A program made the position numbers and the translations under genes. A stretch of DNA of 64,000 nucleotides from Gymnogyps californianus (Eukaryota > Chordata > Aves > Accipitriformes > Cathartidae), in the NCBI RefSeq assembly GCF_018139145.2, contig NC_059500.1:31167437-31231436 (forward strand). Reading direction: 5' to 3'. Under the pieces are notes generated by a model. That model saw only the letters and a program-made list of their open reading frames with translations, made no database searches and was not told where the DNA came from. Below, one piece after another: positions 1 to 10,531 of the stretch. Every line of letters starts with the position of its first letter. The first letter of the stretch is position 1.

Positions 1-1267
1 CTAGATAGTATTTCCGTAAGACAATGACTCTCCAAGCCTAGGTTTCTGTTCTCACTTTTTGTCTCACGTATGGTAACAAGGAGTAACAAGGACTCCAAAA
101 GCAAATTTCTCTCCCAGCATCTTCCTTCAGTACAGCTCTAGTTTTGGCTGGGGCTTCCTTTTTGACTCACTGTCACTAAGTATAAACAATCATCCTTTGA
201 AGAAACTTTTCCTGTCTTCCTTTTTCTTTTTTTTTTTTTTCCCTGCATGTACCTAAGATAACTGCTTTGGGCACCCTTCCTTAACCCTCACTGAAAGCAG
301 CATGCAACAAGCTGCACAAGGAGAATAGTTTGTTTGCACACAGGCAACAACATTTATTGACTTTCTAAAACCTCTGAACATTGCTTCACTCCTCAGCATC
401 ACCCAGAGGTGATGCTGCACATCCCACCACTTAAAAAAACATATAGCATTGTTCTAAAGAGCTCTTACACCAACTTGTTCTCTTTTCTGCCTCATGAACA
501 CACAAGTATCAATGATGTTCTCAGTAAGCCTGAATTCAGACATTTTTCTTTGCAAAACCTGGGCAATTCTAACGTCCAAAGAGACAAAACAAGAATCACA
601 CACTATGGAAAACATGAGCTTCACACTTTAGTCCCCCCCGACTGAGAGCAAAGAGGCAATGGTCATAGGGGCATGTCAAGTGCTCAGAACTCTGGTAAGC
701 AGGAACAGAAAAGCCCTTTTGATGGATGTGCCACAATTTCAAAAAAAAATGGAAGGTCAAATAAGCCATGGTGGAAAACATGTGCATTGATTGTTAATGG
801 TTACATGTGCTCAGGATGGAAAAATGGCCGACCGCACATTTGATCCCACCCACACTCCTTGACTCACTTACTTTCCCTACAAGGAAAACACTCCTCCATC
901 ACCTGCTAGAGGAAAACAGGGTACACCGAATCAAATTACCAAAGAGTACCTTTCTCTACCCCTTTGAATTAAAGCAAAGCATCTTCACAGAGATGAGTAA
1001 TTTCTTGCTATTTTCCCTTGCAGCTGGTAGTTTGTTTTGTTCCTGCCCACTTCAGCCGCAGGGTAGTGAAAGGTGCCAGCAACAGTTCTCAAGAAATAAC
1101 TCAAGAGTCAGCACAAGTTACCATCAGCTCTGGATCCTACAACCCACTATTGCAACAATCAGGGTGCCACCGAGAGAAGCCAGACCTGTGTCAGAGTGAG
1201 CACAAAGCTGTCCCAGACTCTTAAAGGATGAGATGCTCATACAAACTTCTGTCTGCTCTTCCTACAG

Positions 1268-1598
1268 CCTGCAAAAGAGCATGCCTGGCTACCCCCTCAA
1301 ACAAGAGGTTGCTGGAAGAAAGACAAGCCAAGGAGCTGGTTGCCCACTGGGAACAAGATTGCCCATGTCCCCCTGCCGAGGGTGCCCCATCCTGTGAAGT
1401 GTTGGAAAATCTTGCTCACAGGATTTATCAGCCTTCGCAGTGGAATGAGTCTCAGTTCCCTGCCGCTCTCCTCACCCAGCCTATTGATGCCCTTAGACAT
1501 CACCTAGCCTTCGGGACAGGGAGACACGGCATTGTCTACACACCCTTGTCTCAGAGGATCAGGAGGAACAGACCTTTCTGCCTCCTCTCATGTACAAT
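1268..1598 (+). other. candidate exon (unconfirmed)
   Basis: The segment is preceded by a pyrimidine-rich stretch ending in CTTCCTACAG and followed by GTGAGTTTC, so it has both a plausible acceptor and a strong donor. The plus frame that starts upstream at 1228 stays open through the whole 331-bp segment and stops at 1600-1602, just past the donor. The translation has no domain, transmembrane segment or signal peptide that I recognise, and the opposite strand is also partly open. Base composition is somewhat richer in GC than the flanks. It could be an exon of a lncRNA or of an unknown gene, part of an old transposable element, or chance. Confidence is low because splice-like pairs occur often in 64 kb. 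Confidence 0.13.
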
Positions 1599-4024
1599 GT
1601 GAGTTTCTTCTCTATGCTTTCATCTTTCAACATTGGAGGAGGCGCAATGGAAAAAAAGATTATAAATGTTGCCAAGCCCAACCCGTTAGTTAAAAGTTGT
1701 TAAGTTCCCACTTGAATCCCCTTAATAATTTCTTACATTTTATGTAGTCACAGAAGATCTGAAATCTCTGGAGGCCCAACTACACTCTGAGCCAATTCCC
1801 ACATATCACAGCACCATGACAGTCGAGTGTGACACTTACTTGTAAGTAATAAGTCTCTTCTTCTTAGCCCACTGTCTCCAAACTAATTCCATCCAGCCAA
1901 AAGTTAGAAAACTAATTGCAATGAAACATAACCAGAAATGCAGTTGCTCAAATGCATTCTCAGATTGGCCATTACAAATAAAAGCTATTCCCTCTAGGTT
2001 ACTAGTCAGTACCTCTTAGCTGGTTTCAAACAGATGACTCAGAGGCAGAATGCAAGCCTGTCTTTCCTACTGTAATAAATTATTGTCTCTCCTCACTGTT
2101 TTCAAGAGCTTTACAGCCTAGCAGTACAGCAGATGCTAATATACTACCACAGCCTTTCTAATTGCTTCCTAATGTCTTTTTCTTGTGGTGTGTATTTACA
2201 ATCCAAATATCCACAATTATTGTGATCAGATTATGTCTACAAACCACCAATTACTGGCTGGCTAGAAATGCATCAACACAACACTGTTTCTGTGTGTGAA
2301 GGTTACAGTTTTGTATGCTTAGACTGCAAACAGAAAACTTGAGCCTTTCCCCATTTATGATCTCATCAGTGTTTCCCAGCCTTTTGTAATTAAAGAAATA
2401 CCTTTCCTTGTGCCTGGGGGTAGAAGGGGAGGAGTAAACCATATTGTACAATATTGCTACAATTACTTTAATCTACAACTCACTAGAAATTAGACTATAC
2501 CCTGAATATTGACTCCTTAATTTCATCCCCTTTTCCCTTTGTTTGCTTACATGCATGCACAGAAACATGTATGCCTCGTTTTTTGTTTCATGCAGATTCA
2601 CAAGCAGTTTCACAGAGTTTCTCTCCCAATGCCTTACAGATACCCCGTGGTAGATGGAGCCTGGCTTTACAGCTTTTAATGCTTTAGAAGTGCTGTCATT
2701 AAGATAACCTGGGGAAAACCAGACTAACACTGCCAAATATGTCGGTGACAGACGGCAAAGCACAGGGCGATAATACAAGCAGGAACCCTAGAGAGGAAAG
2801 GTAGCAAGGAGTATTTAGAGCATGGGGCAGTGTTAGGCTACACAGGAAATACAATCAAGTCTTTCAAAATGTCTGAATTACCATATTTTGCCCTGAGGAC
2901 AACGTCAAATGAGAAGATGCATTTCAGTTCAGATCAAAGTGTGGTTTTATTTCTACCTTCTATGAGTGCAGTCTCCATTTGTTTCAATTGACTATTTTTG
3001 GGAATTGTTTTCCTTAATTTCCTTTTCAGATTTTAAAACTCTTTTTCCTCCTCCTGTTGTTTTCTTAAATGGTGTATTACCAGAGCAGGGAACTTTTTTC
3101 AGTATTTGCTGGTCTGATGATTGGCACAATCCCACCTGTTTCTGACACAAGATGGTATAAACAGAAAACTTCAGAAAGATCTAGACACAGAGGAGAATTC
3201 AGACATACAGTGCCTATCACATGTTCTCCTCTGATGGAGAGATGGGAGAAGACCCCAGCAGCCCGATGGGAAGGGTAGGATCATTGTCCACAGGTGTCCA
3301 AAGTGTGGGAAGATAAGCATATTCCTAGAGGGAGGAGACTAAGAAGGGTCCCACCTCTATCTATTTGTTGCTTAAACTCTACAAGTTTTCTGGTGGTGTG
3401 ACTCTCACCTGAATTTTGAAGGACAGAACAACTCCAAATGCAATTCTACACTACAGGTGCCAACTTTGAAATAAACACTTTGCTGAGCTCCAAGGACATC
3501 AAAGCTGTTGGTTTCTGCACAGTTTGTACAAGCAAGTTTCAGAACAAGACTATTTGGATTTTTTCCCCTGTTATTTTCTCATGATGCAAAGTCATAACTT
3601 TGTTTGAGAAACAGTGCCTTTCCTGCTAAAAATCAGTCCTGTCTATAAATTAATGATATTAATTTGTGAAACCTTTGACCACAAGATAATCTAACCCATT
3701 CTGATCTTATTTGATCTTCACTGAAATCACTCATCACTCAAAAAGGACTTTCAAATTAATATACTATGCCTTCGTTTCACTTTATCATTCAATCTGGAGT
3801 TAAACAAACTTGTCTTCTGCAAGTGAGGAACTTCTAATAAGGTGCTCCACATGATCGAGAGCTTTTAGAATCACAAGTTGAATGAAATCGAATATACAAG
3901 CAAAACAAGTCTTTCAGTAGAAGATGGCATGCAAAAAGGTGCAATATCTGTGTGAAGAAAAGGGAGTGAAATAAAAAGAAATTAGCAAACCATTAAGACA
4001 TTTTACAGTTGAGATGGAATTTAA

Positions 4025-4058
4025 AAAAGCAAATAGTATTTTTTACTATTTTGCTTTT
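4025..4058. repeat. imperfect inverted repeat (hairpin)
   Basis: Left arm AAAAGCAAATAGTA (4025-4038) pairs with right arm 4044-4058, which differs only by one extra T, around a five-T loop. No target-site duplication or larger element was seen around it. Confidence 0.6.
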
Positions 4059-4732
4059 CAAAAAAAAAATTAGTTTGTTCTTTTCTCACAACCTGAATTA
4101 AAACCTGTTTAAAAGCCGAGATAAATTTAGAGCTAACATTGCTCCGCAGCTCAAAATCATCACAAACAGAGAACTTCCCCATGGAGAACTGTGTGAGCTA
4201 GCCACTTCCAACAAGTTCTCCTGCAGCTGCTACTTCTGTGCATAGATTGCAGCAGTGCTTGTTGTCAGGCTCTTTTATCTTAATAATTCTTTGAATTTCA
4301 GGCATTTCAGAGGACCTTGTCCCTAGTTTTTATCTTCTTTAAAATTACATCTTCATTTAACACTTTTAACAAAAGCATTTTGGTAGAATCTGCCTTTCTT
4401 GACCTAGTGATAGTTTCATAAAAACTAGTTTGCATAAAGGAATACAAGATTTGTGTTGGAAGGACAAAAAATGTATACTTGAGCGAATAACACAAAAAAT
4501 ATTAACAATTTTTGACAATGAAAGTACTGGACTTTCCTAGGGGAAAAAAAAGAGAATATTACTTTTCTTTACTAGGAAAACAAAAGCATAGCTTTCACAG
4601 TCTCCTTTTTTGACAAATTGACCCCTAAATGGTGAAAAATGTTTTTGCCAAAATTTGCACAAGTGTTCCCTAAGAACATTTTCTAGAAAGAGAAATTGCA
4701 TTTAATGGGATAACTCATGTGCTAACAAATGA

Positions 4733-5239
4733 AAAACAGGTACCTCGAATACTGTGTTCAGTTTTGGGCCCCTCACTACAAGAAAGACATTGAGGTGCTG
4801 GAGCAGGTCCAAAGAAGGGCAATGAACCTGGTGAAGGGTCTAGATCACAAGTTGCGGCTGAGGGAACCAGAGTTGTTTAGTCTGGGGAAAAGGAGGCTCA
4901 GGGGAGACCCTATCACTCTTCACAACTACCTGAAAGGAGGTGGGTGTTGGTCTCTTCTCCCAAGTAACAAGTGATAGGACAAGAAGAAATGGCCTCAAGT
5001 TGCACCAGGGGAGATTTAGGTTGGATATTAGGAAAAATTTCTTCACCAAAAGGGTTATCTAGCACTGGAACAGGCTGCCCAGGGAAGTGGTTGAGTCACC
5101 ATCCCTGGAGGTATTTAAAAGATGTGTAGATGTGGTGCTTAGGGACATAGTTTAGTGGTGGACTTGGCAGTGTTAGATTCACGTTTGGACTTGATGATCT
5201 TAAAAGTGTTTTCCAACCTCAATGATTCTATGATTCTAT
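4733..5239 (+). mobile_element. CR1 LINE fragment (3' end)
   Basis: 5'-truncated copy of the avian CR1 non-LTR retrotransposon. The first part encodes the C-terminal end of the CR1 ORF2 protein (about codons from 4729 to 4974), with the family-typical stretches [13 protein letters not shown] and [11 protein letters not shown]. The frame then breaks and the nucleotide match continues through the conserved 3' UTR. The copy ends at 5221-5239 with the ATTCTATG-type short repeat that marks CR1 3' ends. Heavy truncation at the 5' side is usual for CR1. It cannot move by itself. Confidence 0.95.
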
Positions 5240-5904
5240 ATGCATAAGTTCTTGACAGATGTGAGCTTGAGTGCTTTGCCCAAAGCAACACAAGAAGCAT
5301 TTAGCAGATATGTAGGTCAGACCAAAGACTCTTGGGTCCCAGGGATGACAACCACAAAACCATCCTTCCTTTGTGGTGGCCCAGATTCTTTACTCTGCAT
5401 TCACGGGTAAGAGCTACTATACAGTATTTCCATACAAGAAGCTGTAGCACATTTTCCAGAAGGAGACATGAACCAGTAAAACTCTTAAAGCAATATTTTG
5501 TTTAAAATTCCCTTTATATCACCAATTTGTCTTCTTTCATGTCTTAAATGCTATTTATTTTTAAAATAGTACTGAATGACAGATTTCATCTATTATGGTC
5601 TCTTTAAACACTTTTTGATATTTTGCATTGTTCAGACTAACAAAAAAAAAAAAACCATTCACACTAAAAGTCTGACACTCTAATTAGCTGGTAATATTAC
5701 CATTTCTCATTCTGACCAATTCTTTCATTACTGGGCTCAATATGAAAGCAGCACCAACAGAAACAATCTTTTTGTAATGCTTACCTCATTGATACATAAA
5801 TTTGATCAAGGAACAATGTTTTAGGGCTGTGGCATCTTTAACAGAGTAGGATGTTAGTTTATGTTTGTTCTTTACCAACGGAAAGATATTCCACTGATTT
5901 GATG

Positions 5905-5948
5905 AATTTCTATTTACAAATAGAAATCTGTAAATTTCTATTTACAAA
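5905..5948. repeat. 28-bp spaced direct repeat with hairpin
   Basis: The 16-mer AATTTCTATTTACAAA occurs at 5905-5920 and again exactly at 5933-5948. The first copy also forms a perfect 9-bp hairpin: TTTCTATTT at 5907-5915, a 2-nt loop, and AAATAGAAA at 5918-5926. Confidence 0.8.
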
Positions 5949-7368
5949 CAAATTTCACATTTCTTTATAAATTGTATAGGCAATGAAACTACCAACAAAA
6001 GGCTATGTTATGGGTCAGTATAATCACTGAGCAGGAAGTGGATAGGATGGGGCTTTTGGAGAATAGTTAAATAAAACTAAAAGCTTCAACTTTATGATGA
6101 TTCTGTTTACACATCTTTACCACACTCTTCCTAACATGACCTTTATTTTCAGGACACTTGCCGGCTGACCTGAGTTGCATTCATGGAGCACACAAAAGGG
6201 ATTCAGGCCAAGTGTTCACAAAACACTCAGGGAAATAATTGCCACTGAGTATCCAGGCCTCGAGCAGCACCATTTCAGAGGCTTGTTCTTATTCACCCAA
6301 GTGACTCACAACTTAATTCCAAAGATAGTCTTAAAACCCATCAAGATTTCCCTGGAGGAGAAGCCTAAAGGTCAGCTGGTGTTGCAAGGACCACTGAGGA
6401 CTTTCTTATTGAAGGAGAAGCAATAGGAGCCTGAATGAGTAACCCACCCCTAAACCACGTTCCTCTGTCTAGGTCAGGTTTAGAGGTCCCGATGAGGGGG
6501 AAAGGCAGCGCTGGGAACAGCTAAGGCTAGCAGCACTGGGTGCTGTGAGCAGGAGACAGCCAGGAGTTGCAGGAAAAGGGAGGCGCTGTGATTTCACCGC
6601 TCTTTGCCATATGCATGGCACTCTCTTCCTTCTGACTGCAACTCTCCCTTTCCTTTGTCTGACTCTTTCCTGAATGGGTTTTCATCAACGTAAATTTGAT
6701 AACTGCATCTGCTGAGAAGCAACCACTTGGCAAGAAGTCAAGCTTTCATTGTGACATAACTAATTAAAAAATGAGAAGGCTTGGAGCAGTGGGGACTGTG
6801 GCGAGGACCCAACAGTGCCAATTTGCTTGAAAAGTTTGAGTTGAAGAATTGCATTTTGCAATGAGTGGTTTTTCTTTTCTCCTTGTCAGACATGATTTTT
6901 CCTGGATGTGGACTGTAATACAGATTTTGCTTTTTGTTTCCCTCTGAACATTAAGCTGTGGGTCCTTCAATCAGACACTAATAGATTTTATTCCTTTTGG
7001 GGAGAATAAATCAAAAGAGCTTGAAAGAATTAGCCCATATCCTGAAGTTACAGCTTTTTTACCACCATAAGTGTTCCTAGCCATTCTCAGCACGAGAAAG
7101 GAGTATCATCTCCTCACAGGTAGACACAGCCCTCCTGCCCTGTGTTTGCGTGGCACCGAGCACTATGGGAGTCCTGGTTCAGGACTCTGCAGTATCACTG
7201 CAGGAAAGGTAAGCACAAGGGTAAATATTCTCATGTACAAAAGCCAGAGCTAGGATGAGCTGATAACTGTTAAGGTAAACCACAACCATTTACCTAGTCA
7301 CATAATTAACATCAAATGCAAGCTGCACGAAGGTCGCCGATCCCCTATGTACCAGTCAAGAAGCACTC

Positions 7369-7387
7369 CTGCCTGCCTGCCTGCCTC
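7369..7387. repeat. short (TGCC)n microsatellite
   Basis: About four and a half pure tandem copies of TGCC. Too short to be more than a minor landmark. Confidence 0.8.
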
Positions 7388-9932
7388 TCTGCCAGACAGG
7401 TGGGTCCAGCCCTCGCACACCCCCAAGAACTGCTATCCACTGTTTTGTCTTCACTGGAGCAGTTAGCAATACTGACATGAAACCTTTCAACAACAGATTT
7501 CAACAAGGCAAATGGAAGTGAAAAGCAGATGCAAATGGTATAAAAGGTGTTGGACATCACTCGTCTTTCCTAAAATTGACCATCTAAAATCCCTGTTTAT
7601 AATGCATCGTCACCAACACATTAAATGTGTGGGTTTTTAAGGCCAAAGCAGACTTTACCATTTAGTCATGCCCCTCGCATACGATTATCCAGAAAACTTC
7701 ACCTAATGAGAGATGGTTCTATTACATACATCTAGTTAATATGACAATTTATTTTAAAAAAAGTCTTTCTTATGTGCCTCTTGAAAACTGAGATGTGACC
7801 TGTAAATTCCAGCAAGGTTAAGTTCTCCCTAGTAATTCACAGCAAATTGGAAAATCTAGTTTAAGACAATCATCCTTCTTTTATTCTTTAATAAACAAGG
7901 AAAATAGGTATGAATCTCTGGGTTGTCTATTTCAGGGGGATTCTGGGGGTTTGGCTACATCATGAAAACATAGCAATCTTATTTGTTAAGTAATTTGGAA
8001 TCAAGTTCATGCTCAAATCTACTACAGAGAAAGAGATTAAAGGGGGGAAGCAGCAGCTTTTCTGTATCATCACATTTTCTTCACAAAAAAATTTGGAACC
8101 AGTTCCAGAATATTAGTTAGTCACTTTGGACTAATAAGTGCTGCGACGTACATTCAAGACCTGAATGAACAACGCACTTTTCTTTCTTTTTCCTTTTTTT
8201 TTCTTTTTTTTTAAAGATAATATGGAAGAAAAAAGAACTTGCACTTGATTTGCAATAAGCTTAAAGAAGAAAGACTTACTATACAGCTAAACTTAGCCAG
8301 ACACAAAATAACCAAAGACAATAAGCTTGAAACCCAGCTACCGGGTGTGAAGTGAATAAAGTAGTGAGAGACAAAGAATGTTTCTTACACATAATCATTT
8401 ACTCACGTTCACTTCAGCATTTCTGTTGTTCATGGATCAGCAGCAATGGTGCTCAGAGAGATACCAGCCTTTTAACCTCATCAACCAAATACAGCAATAA
8501 AATCAGGATGTTTGTTATTGACCATTATTGTTTTAAGAAGAGCCTCTCTCCAAAACTACATACGAGTGTTGAGTTACATAAAAAAGCAATGTATCAAGCA
8601 CTTCAAAATAATATTTATGGAGTAATAACTCATTTGCCCTCTGTCTGCTAATTCAGCTCTGCACCAACAGCTCGCTCCAGGACTTACACCATTATTTCTC
8701 ACCTCTGAGCAGTACCAAACCAGTGTCCTTCTTACCTGTGTGAACCTCCTTATTCCTATTTTTGTCTTTCCTATTTCAGGTGCGAACATGCTTATCAACA
8801 GATCTTAGAAGGGGCAGCTGGAAGTAAAATTTCAAATATCCTCCAGAAGCCTGAACTGTGGGAGCTTGCACACAGAATGGCATAATGAAGAGAGACCTGT
8901 CTGGTGATAGTTTACAAAGTGTACAGAAAATGAACAAAGCCCAAAAAACATATCTGGACACTCAGAGTGACCACTGCATAGGATTTCATGTGGGCACAAG
9001 TTTGCTCTTATATTCCTTGATTATACAGCAGTTGGTTTGCACTCAGGTCACCATGAACTTCATCTATTCCTGAATTTGATGTGAGGAAAACCTTCAGTCA
9101 AGCACCTGAAAGATTACTGAAAAGACCTTTCCAAACAGCCCTCCTTCTGCAACAAGCAGCAGTGAGAAAGCATTTCTGCTTTCCCAGCTGCAGGAGGGCA
9201 GGGGGTGGAAAGGATGCAGAGCACAATGCACAAGCTCCCCATGCTGGGAACAGAGGCAGGGCTAAAGCAGTCACCGGCTTTCAGAAATTAGCAAGTCTTA
9301 AGTACTGGGCAGCCACATCAGGTTTTACCAAACTTGATAGACACAGAACAGTGAACATACTAAAGGAAAACTTAACGTATTGCAGGCAGGCCATCCTGAG
9401 ACTTCCTTGTTGGAAAAAGCCCTCCCCCAAAACCAGAAAAAAAACCACTAGTGTTCTGTATCTGTCCAAAAAAATAAAATAAGCTATTTCAAGGATGTAT
9501 ATCTCTCCAGTTCTGATTCCTGTTTGCAAAACCTCCGACAGAGCAGAGTTATTAAAAGACTGGTACTTCACAACTGCTTTTCCTTCATTTTGTTGCCAGA
9601 ACTGGGTGCCTGAATCAGGTTGCATCAGAATCTGACAGCCCGGTAATGCACGCTGTCGCTTCTCCTTAGCAGACTCTGGCACATATTCACATTTATCTGG
9701 CTGTGCCAGCGTCAGGTGCATTATCTCACAGGCTTAGGTGTTTTCTTACTTAGACTAAGATCCCAAATTGGTGATAGGACCCATACAGAGTCCTACATGA
9801 CTAGCAGCAGGACCAGAGCTGATTTCTGTAGGACTTCTGGCAGCAACCACGATTGGCATTCACAGAACAAGTTGAAGAATGAATTAGCCAACAGAAATAC
9901 AAAGCTTATTTGCTCATTTTAAGTTAAAGGGA

Positions 9933-10526
9933 TGTCCTGGTTTCAGCTGGGATAGAGTTAATTTTCTTCTTAGTAGCTGGTACAGTGCTGTGTTTTGGAT
10001 TTAGTGAGAGAATAATGTTGATAACACACTGATGTTTTAGTTGTTGCTAAGTAGCGCTTATCTTAAGGATTTTTCAGTTTCCCGTGCTCTGCCAGCAAGC
10101 AGGTGTGCAAGAAGCTGGGAGGGAGCATAGCCAGGGCAGCTGACCCGAACTAGCCAAAGGGGTATTCCATACCATGGAACGTCATGCCCAGCATATACAC
10201 TGGGGGGAGTTGGCCGGGAGGTGTGGATCCCTGCTTGGGCATCGGTCAGCGAGTGGCGAGCAATTGCATTGTGCCTCACTTGTCTTTTCTTGGGTTTTAT
10301 TTCTCTCTTTTTTTGCTATATTCCTTTTCATTACAGTTATTATTATTATTATATTTTTATTATTATTAGCTAGTATTATATTTTATTTTACTTTAGTTAT
10401 TAAACTGTTCTTATCTCAACCCACGAGTTTTACTTTTTTTCCCGATTCTCCTCCCCATCCCACTGGGAGGGGGAGGGGGGAGTGGCTGCGTGGTGCTTAG
10501 TTGCTGGCTAGGGTTAAACCACGACA
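9933..10526 (+). mobile_element. solo LTR of an endogenous retrovirus (ERVL-like), copy 1
   Basis: A 594-bp LTR bounded by TG (TGTCCTGGTTTC) and CA (AACCACGACA). It is flanked by perfect 5-bp target-site duplications AGGGA at 9928-9932 and 10527-10531. The layout is a promoter-proximal half, a TTATTA-rich block around 10337-10378, an ATTAAA polyadenylation-type signal just before the conserved CTGTTCTTATCTCAACCCAC segment, and a G-rich tail. There is no internal retroviral sequence, so this is a solo LTR left by LTR-LTR recombination. Copies 2 (37219) and 3 (58627) are close relatives. The 5-bp duplication fits ERVL-type integration; I recall similar LTRs under TguLTR5-type names but could not check the subfamily. 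Open frames inside it are features of the LTR sequence, not host genes. Confidence 0.93.
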
Positions 10527-10531
10527 AGGGA

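Larger units (their letters stand above)
1..4732. other. intergenic or intronic DNA, no confirmed gene
   Basis: AT-rich sequence with poly-T/pyrimidine runs (for example about 217-241). Open frames here are short (up to 130 codons), lack recognisable domains and overlap on both strands, as expected by chance. The only stretch with exon-like borders is 1268-1598, listed separately. I see no repeat family that I can name. Confidence 0.6.
5240..9927. other. intergenic or intronic DNA, no gene seen
   Basis: No recognisable exon or named repeat. It holds a small hairpin with a 28-bp repeat (5905-5948), a short TGCC run near 7369-7387 and a long polypyrimidine stretch near 8178-8212. Frames at 9081-9482 (+, 133 codons) and 9281-9721 (-, 146 codons) overlap each other and show no domain, so I do not call them. 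Confidence 0.55.

Noticed and set aside
9281..9721. 146-codon minus frame overlapping a 133-codon plus frame
   Set aside because: The translation looks moderately protein-like, but there is no known domain and no clear splice context. The opposing overlap suggests chance.
10174..10500. 108-codon plus frame with a hydrophobic Ile/Leu/Phe-rich stretch
   Set aside because: It lies inside the solo LTR, and the apparent membrane segment is a translation of the TTATTAT-rich block; the LTR2 equivalent at 37514-37792 is the same artefact.
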